This document shows positions 1 to 10,611 of a stretch of 64,000 nt of DNA, piece by piece; the stretch's first letter is position 1, and each line of letters opens with the position of its first letter. Both the position numbers and the translations under genes were made by a program. The stretch is from Clusia tigrina. Its lineage: Eukaryota; Arthropoda; Insecta; Diptera; Clusiidae. Location: positions 125,830,275-125,894,274 of the forward strand of contig OV050031.1 of the NCBI GenBank assembly GCA_920105625.2. Direction: 5' to 3'. Under the pieces are notes generated by a model. That model was given only the letters and a program-made list of their open reading frames with translations, was not told where the DNA came from and searched no databases.

Positions 1-19
1 GTTGACTGCGTCAACAACC

Positions 20-460
20 TTAAAAAGTTGTATCAAATTTTGTTTCGTCTTCTGGTTCTTGCATCCTATTCCGCGGTAATGGCTGCGGTAGAGTGACATC
101 ACATATATGCCTTTTTGATTGGATCTTCCAGATTGAATACATAATTACACCAACCGATAGGGTAAGCGCTAAATACCCGACTGCAGAAAGGTGAACCCCC
201 ATTGTTTGGACTTTGGACGGTAACTCCCAAACTCTTTCTGATAATTGACATTGAATGGTGTTGCGATTGGATAATTGCATGTTGTAGTGTTCAATATTAT
301 TCGTGTAGTGTGATCGGTGCTGGCCTTGATCCATTTTGATAATGTCAGTAGCATTGGCCAAGCTGACATATGAGGTTTGTACTGAGCTTGAGAGAGTTTT
401 ATAGCCGTGAATTGTGATAAAACTGTGTTTCAGAACACAAGATGGTTGTAGCTTCAGCAT
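20..460 (-). pseudogene. BEL/Pao Env C-terminal part with membrane anchor, copy A
   Basis: About 146 codons in a third frame relative to the preceding Env segment. A hydrophobic stretch near residues 89-111 (core GYLALTLSVGVIMYSIW) looks like the transmembrane anchor, followed by a short polar tail rich in proline and acidic residues. The stop lies about 20 bases from the window edge; in copy B the equivalent stop is followed by the polypurine tract and 3' LTR. Placement after an ectodomain-like segment supports an Env C-terminus. Confidence 0.65.
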
Positions 461-1130
461 TCCCGATCCCGATCTAATATTAATTGCAAGGTTTCACCAT
501 CACATACTGCACTCAAGCGAGTGGAAAACTTCAAGGCGTAGATCCACTCGTTCTTATGATCCATTTGAATCCAGGTTGAATTGTCCTGAACTTCATGGTG
601 GATGCAATCCCGTTGAGTATCATTGGCAAACAGTTTAACTTCACATGAACATACTTCAGACCCTCTGTTGTGTATCAATTGGGTGTTGGCGCATAAGTAT
701 GTATATGGCTTCATCACTGTACAAGCCTCCAAATCAGCTAAACTTATGACAACGTATTGATCTCTGTGCGCGTTTATGGCTAGAAATCTGTTACAAGATT
801 CTATTGTAGTCATTGTGTCATTTATTATGTTAGGAATTGGTACCATCCGATACAGTTCGAATCTTTCCTCTGCAATTAATGGCAATGAGATTCTAAAAAT
901 GGCATGCTTCTTTGTTAAACCGCCTTCTACCTTCATTAGTTTGTACAGTTGCAGTGAGTCCTCTTGATTCACTGGTATTTGGAGGGATGTTGACAGATGA
1001 GTTTTTATCTTGAGAATTTATTCTTGTAGTTGATTTGGTGATAGCAATAATGGGCTGATTTTGTTATGGTGTGTATCAGTCATAACATTCAATATTGATG
1101 ATTGGATTCTTTGCAATAGAGATGTTATCA
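454..1130 (-). pseudogene. BEL/Pao Env middle part, copy A, with nonsense codon
   Basis: Continuation of the Env ectodomain in a different frame from the upstream part. It is cysteine-containing (motifs YLCANTQ, EVCSCEVKLF) as in F-type envelope ectodomains. Compared with copy B, copy A has a GAA to TAA nonsense change at 1018-1020, which splits the frame and leaves 454-972 as the longest open part. No function is expected. Confidence 0.65.
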
Positions 1131-2177
1131 TAATGAGTTGGAGGGTCGAGTGATGAAATAATGAGTCAGCTTGGCTTGAAACTTTTCTCCTTCAATGTGA
1201 TTTAAGGTTTTCATTATGTCATTGATTTGGTTGTCAAGATTATCCAATTTTCGTTTGACTTCTATTTGATCTTGTTTGATCACGTTGATAGTAGAATCAA
1301 TCACTGATGTTTGGTTTTTGAGCAGGACTAATAGATGGCCTTCATTTTCTTTCACTTGCTGAATGGTTTTTGACATTGATTCTGCATATTCTGAGTCCAA
1401 AACACCAAACAATGAGTTTGCAATATTTCCCACTATATCCACAGCACATCTTTTACATCGATGGGGAAACAATATCTTGTTATCCATTTGTAATTCAGCT
1501 TCAGCATGCTCGAAGTTCACAAGAGTATCATGACAAGTAAATGGTGGCAGCTTCTGACATAACTGTCGTAAACTACTGATGCCCTTGGATAAAGTCGTAA
1601 GTTCTGCCCAGTATGACTCTAGTTCGTAAAACACTACAAGTTTCCATTCTGACCTCTCAAAATGTGCTGAACCTATTCCTTCGAAGTAAATACCCAATTC
1701 CGTGTTGAATTTGGTGTTAACAATCTGCGAAAATCTTATTGGACCTCCCATGACAATTGGTATGATGAGTAATCCCAGCAGTACTGTTGTGAGTCCCGTA
1801 TGTCTTGTTTTTATTCGGTTTGTTGGTATCTCTACTTTTTCATCTTGATGCTCATGACTTGTTGGTTGGTCATGGATCCTATTATCATTTATGGGTAGTA
1901 GAGCTAATTTATGGATTGCACGTTTCCAAGTTCCAGTAGCTGTTCTAACATCAGCTACTCGTACTGCTCCATCATCACCCTTATAGGTCCTTGTTATCCT
2001 TCCTAGTGGCCATTGAAGAACTGGAATATTGTCTTCCTTGATTATTACCATGTCCCCTTGGTTGATGTTATTGTGCTGATGTGTCCATTTGGTTTCAGAT
2101 TGAAGCTCGCATAAATATTCATGCGACCATCGTCTCCAAAACTTATTTTTGATGTGGGATACGAGTTTCCACCGCAA
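1128..2177 (-). pseudogene. BEL/Pao pol tail (DUF5641-like) fused to Env N-terminal part, copy A
   Basis: About 349 codons opening at a TTG, not an ATG. The first ~95 residues resemble the DUF5641 domain that ends BEL/Pao integrases (motif FWRRWSHEYL, then a region ending KLALLPIN). A signal-like hydrophobic stretch follows near residues 126-144, then an Env ectodomain of the baculovirus F/errantivirus type. A basic RCKR cleavage-type site lies near residue 241, followed by a fusion-peptide-like segment containing SLFGVLD. A heptad-rich, coiled-coil-like stretch precedes the stop. The pol and Env parts share one frame with no stop between them. The integrase that should precede it is missing, so this is a 5'-truncated remnant. 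Family assignment is from motif recognition. Confidence 0.75.
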
Positions 2178-2236
2178 GGCAATAATAATTCAATTTGATT
2201 TTTCTGCAGTCTCATATGTAGGTAGGTAATTTCCAA

Positions 2237-3771
2237 AGAAATTAAAAAAAGGTCTGTCTCGTCTGTTTTTTTCTCCAGAAATTTAAAAAAAAACGAAAAA
2301 CATGGAAAGAGAATTTGCCAAAATAAACAACAAAATCGCTCGACGGTGGAAATTTTTCGCCGGCAACTATGCGAATTGGGCAGTATTGTTTATTTTGATT
2401 TGGCATTTTTGTTTTGTTTTGTTTTGTTTATCAGCCGCAATCATAGATTGTCTGATCGTGTGAAGCTCTTGGTATGAGCATACACATTTTTCGCCGATGT
2501 TGTGAGTTTTGAGCAGATTTGTGTATATTTATCATCGCCGTGGCGCGACGTTGCCGTTCGTGTGAAGCGAGGCTAACTGTGCTTGTTCTTGTTGCTGCTT
2601 GTTGGTATCTGCATGTGTTCGTTGCTGTTGTTGTGTGATTGTGAATATAACTCACGCACAACCATTGGGACAATTAAATTCGCACATATTTCTTAAAATT
2701 CGACGCAATTGATTATTTCACAAGATCTAATGTGCAAAATATATTCTTTCGTATCGCTAAAACTTAAACTTGCTTTGCGAGTTTTATTGAGACTTTATTA
2801 ATTACGAAATTAGTTATTCACCATATATGTATGTAGAATAAAAATTATTATATTATTAAACGCTTTGAAAACTTATAAATGTACCAACTTTTGCATATTG
2901 ATGTGTGGTGAAGTATAGGGAGTTGTATTGCGGATTAAGGAATATAGGGATGCCAATTTATAACAATTAGGTGGTCATAAGATAACTTGCTTTTATACAG
3001 TATACCCCAAATAACAACAGTTTCAACAATCTCAGAAATATTTCCAAACTAGCTCAAAAATACAGCTAAACGAACTAGGTTAACGGTTCTATGCTTTTAG
3101 TAAACCGAATAATGAAATTAAATTTTTAGTTTCTCGTGTTTTTTTTTTTACTTAAACTCAACCGCAACAATTTCGACTTGTTGAGCTTGAGGACTATGAG
3201 AAACTAGCAAAAAATTTAATGTTTTCAGTTATTTTAAGAAGTTAAGTGTATTAAAGAATTACGGGGGCTAGAGTTAAATAGGGTTCACTGTATTTTCGCA
3301 ACTACATACAATAGATTTTAAAACATTATCACACTAGCAGGAACTTGCGCAAATACTGAAGAATAAGAAGAATCGAGAAAGAAAGAAGAGGTGTCGCTTC
3401 TTGGTATTCTTTGGTAATAGTATTGACTTTTGTAAATTACAGCTCATTAATTCAGGTATAATGGATTTAATTCACAGGATTACAAATTCAGCTTAACTTT
3501 TGTACCTGAGTAGAAGACAGCACTTCTTAACGTATTTTTGCGCCCTAAACTCAAATCCGTAGCCAGATTCTTTCCATATCATCAGAATATTGAGATTTTG
3601 CATGTTGGCAACATTGTGGTGTCACAACAGCTTTCAGCTGGTAGGGTCAGTAGCGTCTTCAACTCAATTTGACGCACAAAGTATTTGTAATAGACAAATA
3701 ACATATAAAAATGTCGAAAAGATCGTACAAAGTAAACTCGAACTTTTTTTTTACATTAGCGGCGGGTTCAA
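2237..3771. other. Unassigned AT-rich segment, copy A
   Basis: Lies between the BEL pol-tail fragment and the CR1/Jockey-group ORF1. The only open frames are short and show no recognisable domain, including a T/Q/R-rich minus-strand frame at 2431-2673. It may hold the 5' untranslated region of the CR1-like element plus unknown sequence. The same segment recurs in copy B. Confidence 0.6.
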
Positions 3772-4053
3772 ATGAAGTGGGTACACCTTGTATCATTTTC
3801 TCCTTCTGTAACAGCTGAGAATATCATTGATTATATTTCAAATAATGCTGGGATTGAGAAACATCTTCTCTCATGCTATAAACTAGTGAAGAAGGATGTT
3901 TCACTGGATTCCCTGAAGAGAGTCAACTTTAAGTTGGGTGTAGCTGATTTATTTTACGAAAAGCTGCTGGTTTCGGATCTGTGGCCTGCTAACGTTAAAG
4001 TGCGTCCATTTCAGTTTTTTCCAAAAATCGCCGAAAATCGTACGGTCCTATAA
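3772..4053 (+). pseudogene. CR1/Jockey-group ORF1 C-terminal fragment, copy A
   Basis: A 93-codon frame resembling the conserved C-terminal part of ORF1 proteins of insect CR1/Jockey-group non-LTR elements: a VHLVSFSPSVT start, a CYKLVKKDV segment, NFKLGV, and an ending DLWPANVKVRPFQF. Such proteins bind element RNA. It stops shortly before endonuclease sequence. A zinc-knuckle region is not obvious upstream, so only the tail is supported. Confidence 0.6.
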
Positions 4054-4131
4054 TTGCTTAACCAACACAAGTCAAGATAGAAAGCAACTACAGTACACTT
4101 ATGAAGCTCGATCCAACTTAGAAAAACAAAA

Positions 4132-4880
4132 AATTAGCTTTTCGCTTTATTATCAAAATGCTGGAGGAGTAAAAACAAAAATATCCCAGTTCCAGCTTGC
4201 TATGTCTCTCCATGAATACAATATTATAACGGTAACAGAAACTTGGCTTCACGAAGGTATTAATTCAGCTGAACTCTTTGATGATGATTATTGTGTTTAT
4301 CGATGCGATCGATGTTCAATATCCTCTGGCTATAAACGCAGTGGTGGGGTTTTGTTATCTGTAAGAGCTAATCTTTCCAATAAACTTGTCCAATGAATGA
4401 CAAACAAATTGAACAACTTTGCGTAAGAATTTCTTTTTCCAAAGACGTTGTAATATTTATTATATATACCACCAAATAGTCCTATTGATTTATATTCTTG
4501 TCATTTAAACAATATAAGTTATATAATAGATTCACTAGATTTAAATCATCATTGTATAGTTTTAGGTGATTTTAACTTAGGTAATGTATCATGGGCTTTT
4601 GATGATAATAGCTTACTGCCTTTTAACATTAAAACAGATATTGAATCAATGGTAATGAATTATTTTTATCAAATTATTTTCAACAACTTAATTTTGTAAA
4701 AAACGATCCAAACCGGATTTTAGACCTAGTATTCGCAACCATAGAATTTACAGCTATTTGTGAAACTAACATAGCGCCGGTAATGAAGAACAGCATGCAT
4801 CATAAGGCGTTGACTATCAGATTTGAGTTTTACAAATTTGATAAAAAAGCAGAGGATTTTTCTGAAAAGTTTGACTTTCT
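4132..4880 (+). pseudogene. CR1/Jockey-group ORF2 endonuclease fragment, copy A
   Basis: The + strand encodes YYQNAGGVKTKI and then TVTETWLHEGI, matching the start of an apurinic-type endonuclease including its catalytic TETW motif. A GDFN-like stretch follows near 4567-4580 (VLGDFNLGN). Frames are broken by stops after 4395. The LOA element interrupts this gene at 4881-4892 and it resumes at 10612. Confidence 0.7.
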
Positions 4881-4892
4881 TAAAGGTAATTT
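4881..4892. repeat. Left target-site duplication of LOA element
   Basis: The 12 bases taaaggtaattt occur here and again at 10600-10611, flanking the LOA element. The uninterrupted copy B has this sequence once, at the corresponding place in the CR1-like element, which proves the insertion site. Confidence 0.95.
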
Positions 4893-5481
4893 TCATTTTT
4901 CTCCTACGCTGGGTAGTCACCTTGTTGCGGTGTAGGGGCTTACTGTGTGCTGGAACATGGCACATGAAAGACGGTCACATGGTCCAGTTACGCAAACTAA
5001 GAACTACCTTCAACGCACAGGTTGAAAGTAGTTTTCTACGATTCCTGCTCAGTCGTTAAGGCTAGTTAGTAGTCGTACTGGCCAATATCGAACGTCTCAC
5101 TGAGACCGCCGGATCGCCTAGACACTAACAATTGGTCAGCCCTTCGGGGAAGTGCGGCAATTACTTTACAGACCAATGGCCCACTTTCAGTACGGTCATG
5201 TCTCTGCTGGACTTGGGTCGCCGATTGCCGGGCGGGGGAGAGAGAAAACTACCTGGGGCAGGGTTCACCAGACATATTGGCCCATAAAAAAACACCCTAA
5301 ATTCACGGTGGAACAGCTATGCCAGTGAGCTTGCTTGACGGGGTAGAGTCAAGCTTAATAGCGAACTCCGTACGAGGTCCGGCGAACCTACGGTTTTAAT
5401 TAGCCTTACCACGGGGGCGCCCGTGGGTGACCAAAACGCAAAAGAAAACTAAAGAAAAATATATGGAAAACTTAAGCCTAT

Positions 5482-6885
5482 ATGAAAAAAAAAATGGACT
5501 GCACACCTTCAAATGTGCATATTGTGGCTACAATGAGCCAACAGCCATCATTGGCCGAGGCGGCATCTGGTCCCATCGATAATGAAAGCATGGAGCACGA
5601 CCTGTTGGGGGGGGGCACCCGGTCCCTTAACCGACAGGCCGGAGGAGATGGACATCCCACTTAGCCAGGAATCGGCTGGGGTGTCTATCTCCTCGGAACA
5701 GGAGAGAAATCTTCTTGAACCTGCTCCAGAGAAGATTCCAAAACTTAGGGTGAAGCTGTCCGGAGCTGGACGTAAACGTTTTAAGGCTTTGCTTGCCAGG
5801 GGCATATCGCTGGAAACAGCTCGGTCCTTGGCGGCAAATCCAGCCAACGTGTCTGCGCGATGGACCCCTAAAAGATCCCGTTCAGATGGCTCCACGCCGA
5901 CATTGATAAAATGTCAATAGTGCCCCCAGCGGACCCGCCGGTGTGTGGTGAGATGAAGGAGGCGGAGACCTTACTTGGGGGCGAACCTGGTCCCAGTAAG
6001 AGGGTGGCGAGTGTCTCTGAAAGACATGGCGTGCAGGGCGCCTCCTTGGGGGTCCCCTGCTCAAAGCCTACTCTAGCGGAGACAGTCTGCTCCAAAAAGA
6101 TAGGGGTTATACCTAGCAATTTCCCGGAGGGCATATGGTCCACTGAAGAAATTGGGAAGGTACAACGGTGTATTCTCGACAAGATGTTCGAGACTCGTGG
6201 GGGCCCAGTGAAGCCACACTTTGCAGGCTGTAGTTTCAAGCCTGGATGGCTGACGATCAACTGTCTGGACGACGAAACCGTAGCCTGGGCTGAAGAATGG
6301 ATACCAGCCATGAAGCCATGGGAGGGGGCTGAGTTGAAGGTGGTGGACGAGGCAAAAGTGCCAAAGGCTACTTTCTTCGTTGGCTACTTTCCCGGCTCGG
6401 TATCTTGGCAAAATGACCGAATTTTGGGGCAAGTGGAGTCGCAGAATTCGGGCATTAGTGTCAGCGAGTGGCGGGTGCTCCATCGCCTACAAAAAGGTGA
6501 CCAGGTCGAGCTGGCAATTGCTCTGGACCCCATCTCGTCTGAAAGGGTTGACACACTGGGTAACAAAGTCTACTATGGCTTTGGCAGTGCCCAGCTCCGA
6601 CCTAGACTGAAGGGGAACAGGGCAAAATCTGCTGTTGGTGTTGAAGAGCAACCAACAACATCTGTTGCAGCGCGGGCAAAGCAGAGTAGCCAGAAGCCGA
6701 AAACGGGGCCCATTTTCACAAAGCCAGTACCGAGAGCGGAGAGAGGCAACACACGTGTCCAACGTCCAAAACCATTCGCTCTCTCTGGTAGGCTCAGGAA
6801 ATGGGAGAGAAAAGACCCGGAGGCTGCGGAAACTTTGCGGAGCACAAAGGGTGGTAAGATCCGCAAGGATCGGTCTGGGAAATAA
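5482..6885 (+). pseudogene. LOA ORF1 (Gag-like, DUF4780-type), frameshifted
   Basis: ORF1 proteins bind element RNA for target-primed reverse transcription. Coding potential runs in three blocks: 5482 to about 5610, then 5582-5920 in another frame, then 5911-6885 back in the first. The first break coincides with a run of about 10 G near 5607-5616, suggesting slippage or a sequencing error. The second is a short overlap where an ATG at 5911 precedes a TAG at 5918-5920. Block 2 has the LSGAGRKRFKALL motif typical of these ORF1s. Block 3 has the DUF4780-like region (FPEGIWSTEEI, ATFFVGYFPGS, SEWRVLHRLQ), then a basic tail. No CCHC knuckle is seen. The stop overlaps the ORF2 start as TAATG. Confidence 0.75.
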
Positions 6886-9800
6886 TGTCCCAGGCCCCAT
6901 CACGAACGCAAAACTCTTGGAAGCAGCTTCACTGTCTCCAAATAAATCTCCACAGGGCTATAGCAGCCTCTTACAGGCTCAGTGCCTTGGTGGAACACCA
7001 GAGTCTGGACTTCGTAGCCATTCAAGAACCATGGGCCACAAATGGGCGCATAAATGGTCTGCAGACAAAAACATGTAAGTTGATCTATGATAATAATGTT
7101 GACCGACCGAGGGCAGCGATCATGATCAACAAAAATATTAAATTCCTCCCAATTTCAGAGCTTCTACAACGCGATCTGGTGGCAGTACAGGCAGAAGTGC
7201 CTAGTGCCAAAGGGAGGAGAACGGTAGTCCTGGCCTCCATGTACTTACCTGGCGACACAGAGGACGCGGTATCGCGCGAGCTCCAGCAGCTTACGGAGTA
7301 CTGTCGCACTCGCAGTCTACAGTGGGTGGTGTGGTGCGACGCAAACGCGCACCACACGGTATGGGGAAGCACGGACACGAACGGGCGAGGTGAGTCACTT
7401 CTTGATTTTATTACGACAAACAATCTGGTGGTGGTAAATAGGGGTGACGAGCCTACCTTTATGAATGCGATAAGGGGGGAGGTGTTAGATCTCACCCTAA
7501 CTAGCGCATTCATATCAAATAACATTTCTAATTGGAGGGTGCTTAATGAGGTCTCCTTGTCGGACCATAGGTACATTTGCTTTGATCTGGGGGGGGAGAT
7601 TGGAGGCACCTTCGAAATGAGAAATGTTAGGAAGACCAACTGGTCGATATATAACTTTTATTTAGAGCAAAATATTGCGTGCCTTAGTGAAAAAATAAGT
7701 AACTTTCAGGAACTAGATCTTGAAGTTAACAAATTAAATAATATAATAATCGAGGCTTTTGAAAGTAGCTGCAATTTAGTTGTGAAGAAACGTTCTAGGA
7801 ACGTACCCTGGTGGAGCGGGGAGCTAAATGTTTTGCGCAAAAAAGCCCGTCAACTGTTTAATAGGGCCAAGTCTAATGGTGACTGGGCATCTTATAGAAG
7901 TGCCTTAACGGCCTATAATAATGAGTTGAGAAGATCTAAGAGAGACTCATGGAAAAAATACTGTGAGGAGATTGAAACCCTCCCAGCAGCTACCCGACTC
8001 CAGAAATCACTCAATAAAGATCACTCAAACGGACTTTCTACACTCAAGAAGCCTGACGGAAATTTTACGGAGAGCCTGGAAGAGACGGGACAGCTTTTGT
8101 TGGACACTCACTTTCCAGGCTGTGCCACTTGCGGAGAGGATAGTGAAATCATCGAGAATACTCGTTTCTTGATGCCTACACGGAGGGAACTCTCACTGGC
8201 TCGCAGAATCTTCACCGTCAATAAAACCAAATGGGCTATCTCCACTTTTAGACCATTCAAATCGCCAGGTGTCGATAATATACAACCGTGCCTACTTCGG
8301 CAAGGTGTTGATGTATTAGCACCTGTGCTAACAAACATTTTCAGGATAAGCCTGGAGCTAGGCATAGTGCCTAAACCTTGGACGAAGGCTAGGGTGGCTT
8401 TCATACCGAAAGCAGGCAAAAAGGCGGACCACACGCCAAAAGCATATCGGCCCATTAGCCTGACGTCATTCCAGCTAAAAGTTATGGAAAAAATTCTGTA
8501 CCAATATATCAGGGAAACTTATCTTAAAGATTCTCCTCTTCATATTGAAAAATACGCTTACCAATCAGGCAAATCGACTGAGACAGCCATACATAGCTTA
8601 ACAAGCAAAATTGAAAAGGCGTTTGAGGGTAAAGAAATAGCTCTCTGTACATCGGTTGACATTACGGGGGCTTTTGACAATGCTACTTTCAGATCAATTG
8701 AGGAGGGGATGAACAGGAAAGGTATACAAAGACTGATCATAACATGGGTTCTCAATATGCTGAAAAACAGAACGACAATCTTTGAAACAGGGACAGCAAA
8801 GCAAATTGTCAGGTCAACCAAAGGATGTCCCCAGGGGGGCGTCCTATCGCCACTCCTATGGTTATTGGTTATCGACGAGCTCTTACAAACTCTCAATGAC
8901 CTCGGATACGAAGTTCAGGGCTTTGCGGATGATTTGGTAATTATGGTCAGAGGCAACTTTGACTCTACCATAACAGATCGCATGCAACTAGCTCTTGACA
9001 TCACTCAAAACTGGTGTCAGGAGAAAGGCCTATCGATAAATCCGATTAAAACAAACGTGGTACCCTTCACCAAAAGAAGGAAACTGAATCTGGGGACCTT
9101 AAGTTTAGGGACCACAAACTTAACAATGTCCAATGAAATGAAATATCTGGGAGTAATCCTGGACAAAACTCTAACTTGGAAAAACCACTTATCATACATA
9201 ACTAGTAAAGCCTTAAGAGCAACCTATGCTTGCCAGAGGTTGTACGGTAAAACATGCGGACTACGGCCAAAAATGATGGCGTGGTCATATAAAACAATAA
9301 TAGTACCAATGATTACTTATGCGTCGTTGGTATGGTGGCCAAAAGTCAACCAAACAGGAGCTCAGAGGACTCTTAACAAGATTCACCGTATAGCCTGTTT
9401 GAGTGTGACGGGAGCAATGAGAACGTGCCCCACTCTAGCTTTGGGAGTGATCACTGGACTGACTCCTCTACACCTTGTAGTTAAAAGGATGGCGGCCAGC
9501 GCGGCCCTAAGGCTACCTAATCTAGCCCATCTTAAAGAAGGCAACCTTTCGGGGCACGCAAAGATTCTGGACACTGTCTGGAATTCTCCGTGCCTCATGG
9601 TCTTCGACAAAATGGACAGAAAATTAGACTTCTCAAAGCAATTCAAAGTGGTCATCAGTGACCGTTCAGCTTGGAGAAACAAGGAAATAACAATAAAACA
9701 GGACTCTCAGTTGTGGTATACAGATGGGTCCAAAATGGAAGATGGCAGTGCAGGAGCTGGAATTGTAGGGCCAAATTTCCAAAAAGCAATTGCAATGGGA

Positions 9801-10532
9801 AAAACAGCTTCCATTTTTCTGGCGGAGGTCCACGCTTTAGAGTTATGTGCTAGAGAATGTCTACGCAGGGGTACACGCAACACCAAAACATGCATACTCT
9901 CAGATAGCCAGGCAGCTCTAAAATCATTAATAAACTTCTCATTCCAATCAAAGCTGGTCTGGGAATGCTGTAAACTTCTCAATACCCTAGCAGCGAGAAA
10001 CTCTGTTACGCTAATGTGGGTACCGGGACACGAGGGACATGAGGGCAACGAAATGGCAGATTCTTTAGCAAAAAAGAGTGCAGACACTGCCTTTATAGGC
10101 CCAGAACCCTTCTGTGGTGTAAACAGTAGCTTCACAAATAACTTGTTGTGCGAACAGGAAAAACGAAGTCTGCTAAACTACTGGAGAGCCCAAAAAGGCA
10201 TGCGGCAGTCGAGACTACTCATTGATCCTGAACACATCAGGGTAGATGCTTCTTTAAACCTCAGCAGAAATGACATCAAACTATACACTGAACATTTAAC
10301 AGGACACTGTAAACTAAATTACCACCTGAAGAAAATAGGCGTGGTAGAAGACGATTCTTGTCGACTCTGTCAAGAGGAGCAGGAAACGGCAGAACAAATT
10401 CTATGCACTTGCCCAGCGGTGGCAAGACGCAGACATAAGTACCTAGGCAGTGGGTTCATATCTCCAAATCACCTAGTTAAAATTAAGCCCACAGCAGTTA
10501 CGAGATTTATAAACAGTCTAGGACTGTTTTAG
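6885..10532 (+). CDS. LOA ORF2: endonuclease, reverse transcriptase, RNase H
   Basis: An intact 1215-residue frame whose ATG overlaps the ORF1 stop (TAATG), typical of termination-reinitiation. Residues 1-235 are an apurinic-type endonuclease (QEPWA near 47, CDANAHHTVWG near 150, SDHRYI near 225). The reverse transcriptase follows, with IPKAGKK near 507, DITGAFDN near 592, GCPQGGVLSPLLW and the catalytic FADD near 680. An RNase H domain begins with YTDGSK near 945 and continues through SDSQAALKSL near 1006 and a VPGHEGHEGNEMAD motif near 1044. A Cys/His knuckle starts with CRLC near 1160. The protein would nick target DNA and reverse-transcribe its own RNA. All catalytic motifs appear present. 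Confidence 0.93.
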   Translation: MSQAPSRTQNSWKQLHCLQINLHRAIAASYRLSALVEHQSLDFVAIQEPWATNGRINGLQTKTCKLIYDNNVDRPRAAIMINKNIKFLPISELLQRDLVAVQAEVPSAKGRRTVVLASMYLPGDTEDAVSRELQQLTEYCRTRSLQWVVWCDANAHHTVWGSTDTNGRGESLLDFITTNNLVVVNRGDEPTFMNAIRGEVLDLTLTSAFISNNISNWRVLNEVSLSDHRYICFDLGGEIGGTFEMRNVRKTNWSIYNFYLEQNIACLSEKISNFQELDLEVNKLNNIIIEAFESSCNLVVKKRSRNVPWWSGELNVLRKKARQLFNRAKSNGDWASYRSALTAYNNELRRSKRDSWKKYCEEIETLPAATRLQKSLNKDHSNGLSTLKKPDGNFTESLEETGQLLLDTHFPGCATCGEDSEIIENTRFLMPTRRELSLARRIFTVNKTKWAISTFRPFKSPGVDNIQPCLLRQGVDVLAPVLTNIFRISLELGIVPKPWTKARVAFIPKAGKKADHTPKAYRPISLTSFQLKVMEKILYQYIRETYLKDSPLHIEKYAYQSGKSTETAIHSLTSKIEKAFEGKEIALCTSVDITGAFDNATFRSIEEGMNRKGIQRLIITWVLNMLKNRTTIFETGTAKQIVRSTKGCPQGGVLSPLLWLLVIDELLQTLNDLGYEVQGFADDLVIMVRGNFDSTITDRMQLALDITQNWCQEKGLSINPIKTNVVPFTKRRKLNLGTLSLGTTNLTMSNEMKYLGVILDKTLTWKNHLSYITSKALRATYACQRLYGKTCGLRPKMMAWSYKTIIVPMITYASLVWWPKVNQTGAQRTLNKIHRIACLSVTGAMRTCPTLALGVITGLTPLHLVVKRMAASAALRLPNLAHLKEGNLSGHAKILDTVWNSPCLMVFDKMDRKLDFSKQFKVVISDRSAWRNKEITIKQDSQLWYTDGSKMEDGSAGAGIVGPNFQKAIAMGKTASIFLAEVHALELCARECLRRGTRNTKTCILSDSQAALKSLINFSFQSKLVWECCKLLNTLAARNSVTLMWVPGHEGHEGNEMADSLAKKSADTAFIGPEPFCGVNSSFTNNLLCEQEKRSLLNYWRAQKGMRQSRLLIDPEHIRVDASLNLSRNDIKLYTEHLTGHCKLNYHLKKIGVVEDDSCRLCQEEQETAEQILCTCPAVARRRHKYLGSGFISPNHLVKIKPTAVTRFINSLGLF

Positions 10533-10599
10533 TTGGGTACGAGGCTGCACAATAGATCTTTTAGGTCGCGGTGTTCTTTTAGCCTGTCAATAATAATAA

Positions 10600-10611
10600 T
10601 AAAGGTAATTT
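10600..10611. repeat. Right target-site duplication of LOA element
   Basis: Second copy of taaaggtaattt, directly after the TAA-repeat 3' end of the LOA element. The CR1-like sequence continues from 10612 without loss. Confidence 0.95.

Larger units (their letters stand above)
4893..10599 (+). mobile_element. LOA-clade non-LTR retrotransposon, near full length
   Basis: A 5.7-kb element bounded by a 12-bp target duplication, ending in a short TAA repeat rather than a long poly(A). It has a leader of about 590 bases, an ORF1 with a DUF4780-like domain, and an ORF2 with endonuclease, reverse transcriptase, RNase H and a C-terminal zinc knuckle. A DUF4780 ORF1 plus an RNase H domain points to the LOA clade; the I or R1 clades are alternatives. 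It lies only in copy A, so it arrived after the tandem duplication. Confidence 0.9.

Noticed and set aside
2431..2673. 80-codon minus-strand frame, also at 14589-14831
   Set aside because: Composition-driven (T, Q, R) and without motif; identical in both copies only because the region is duplicated.
7085..10135. Several minus-strand frames of 100-184 codons
   Set aside because: They are antisense shadows of the LOA ORF2, with no domain of their own.
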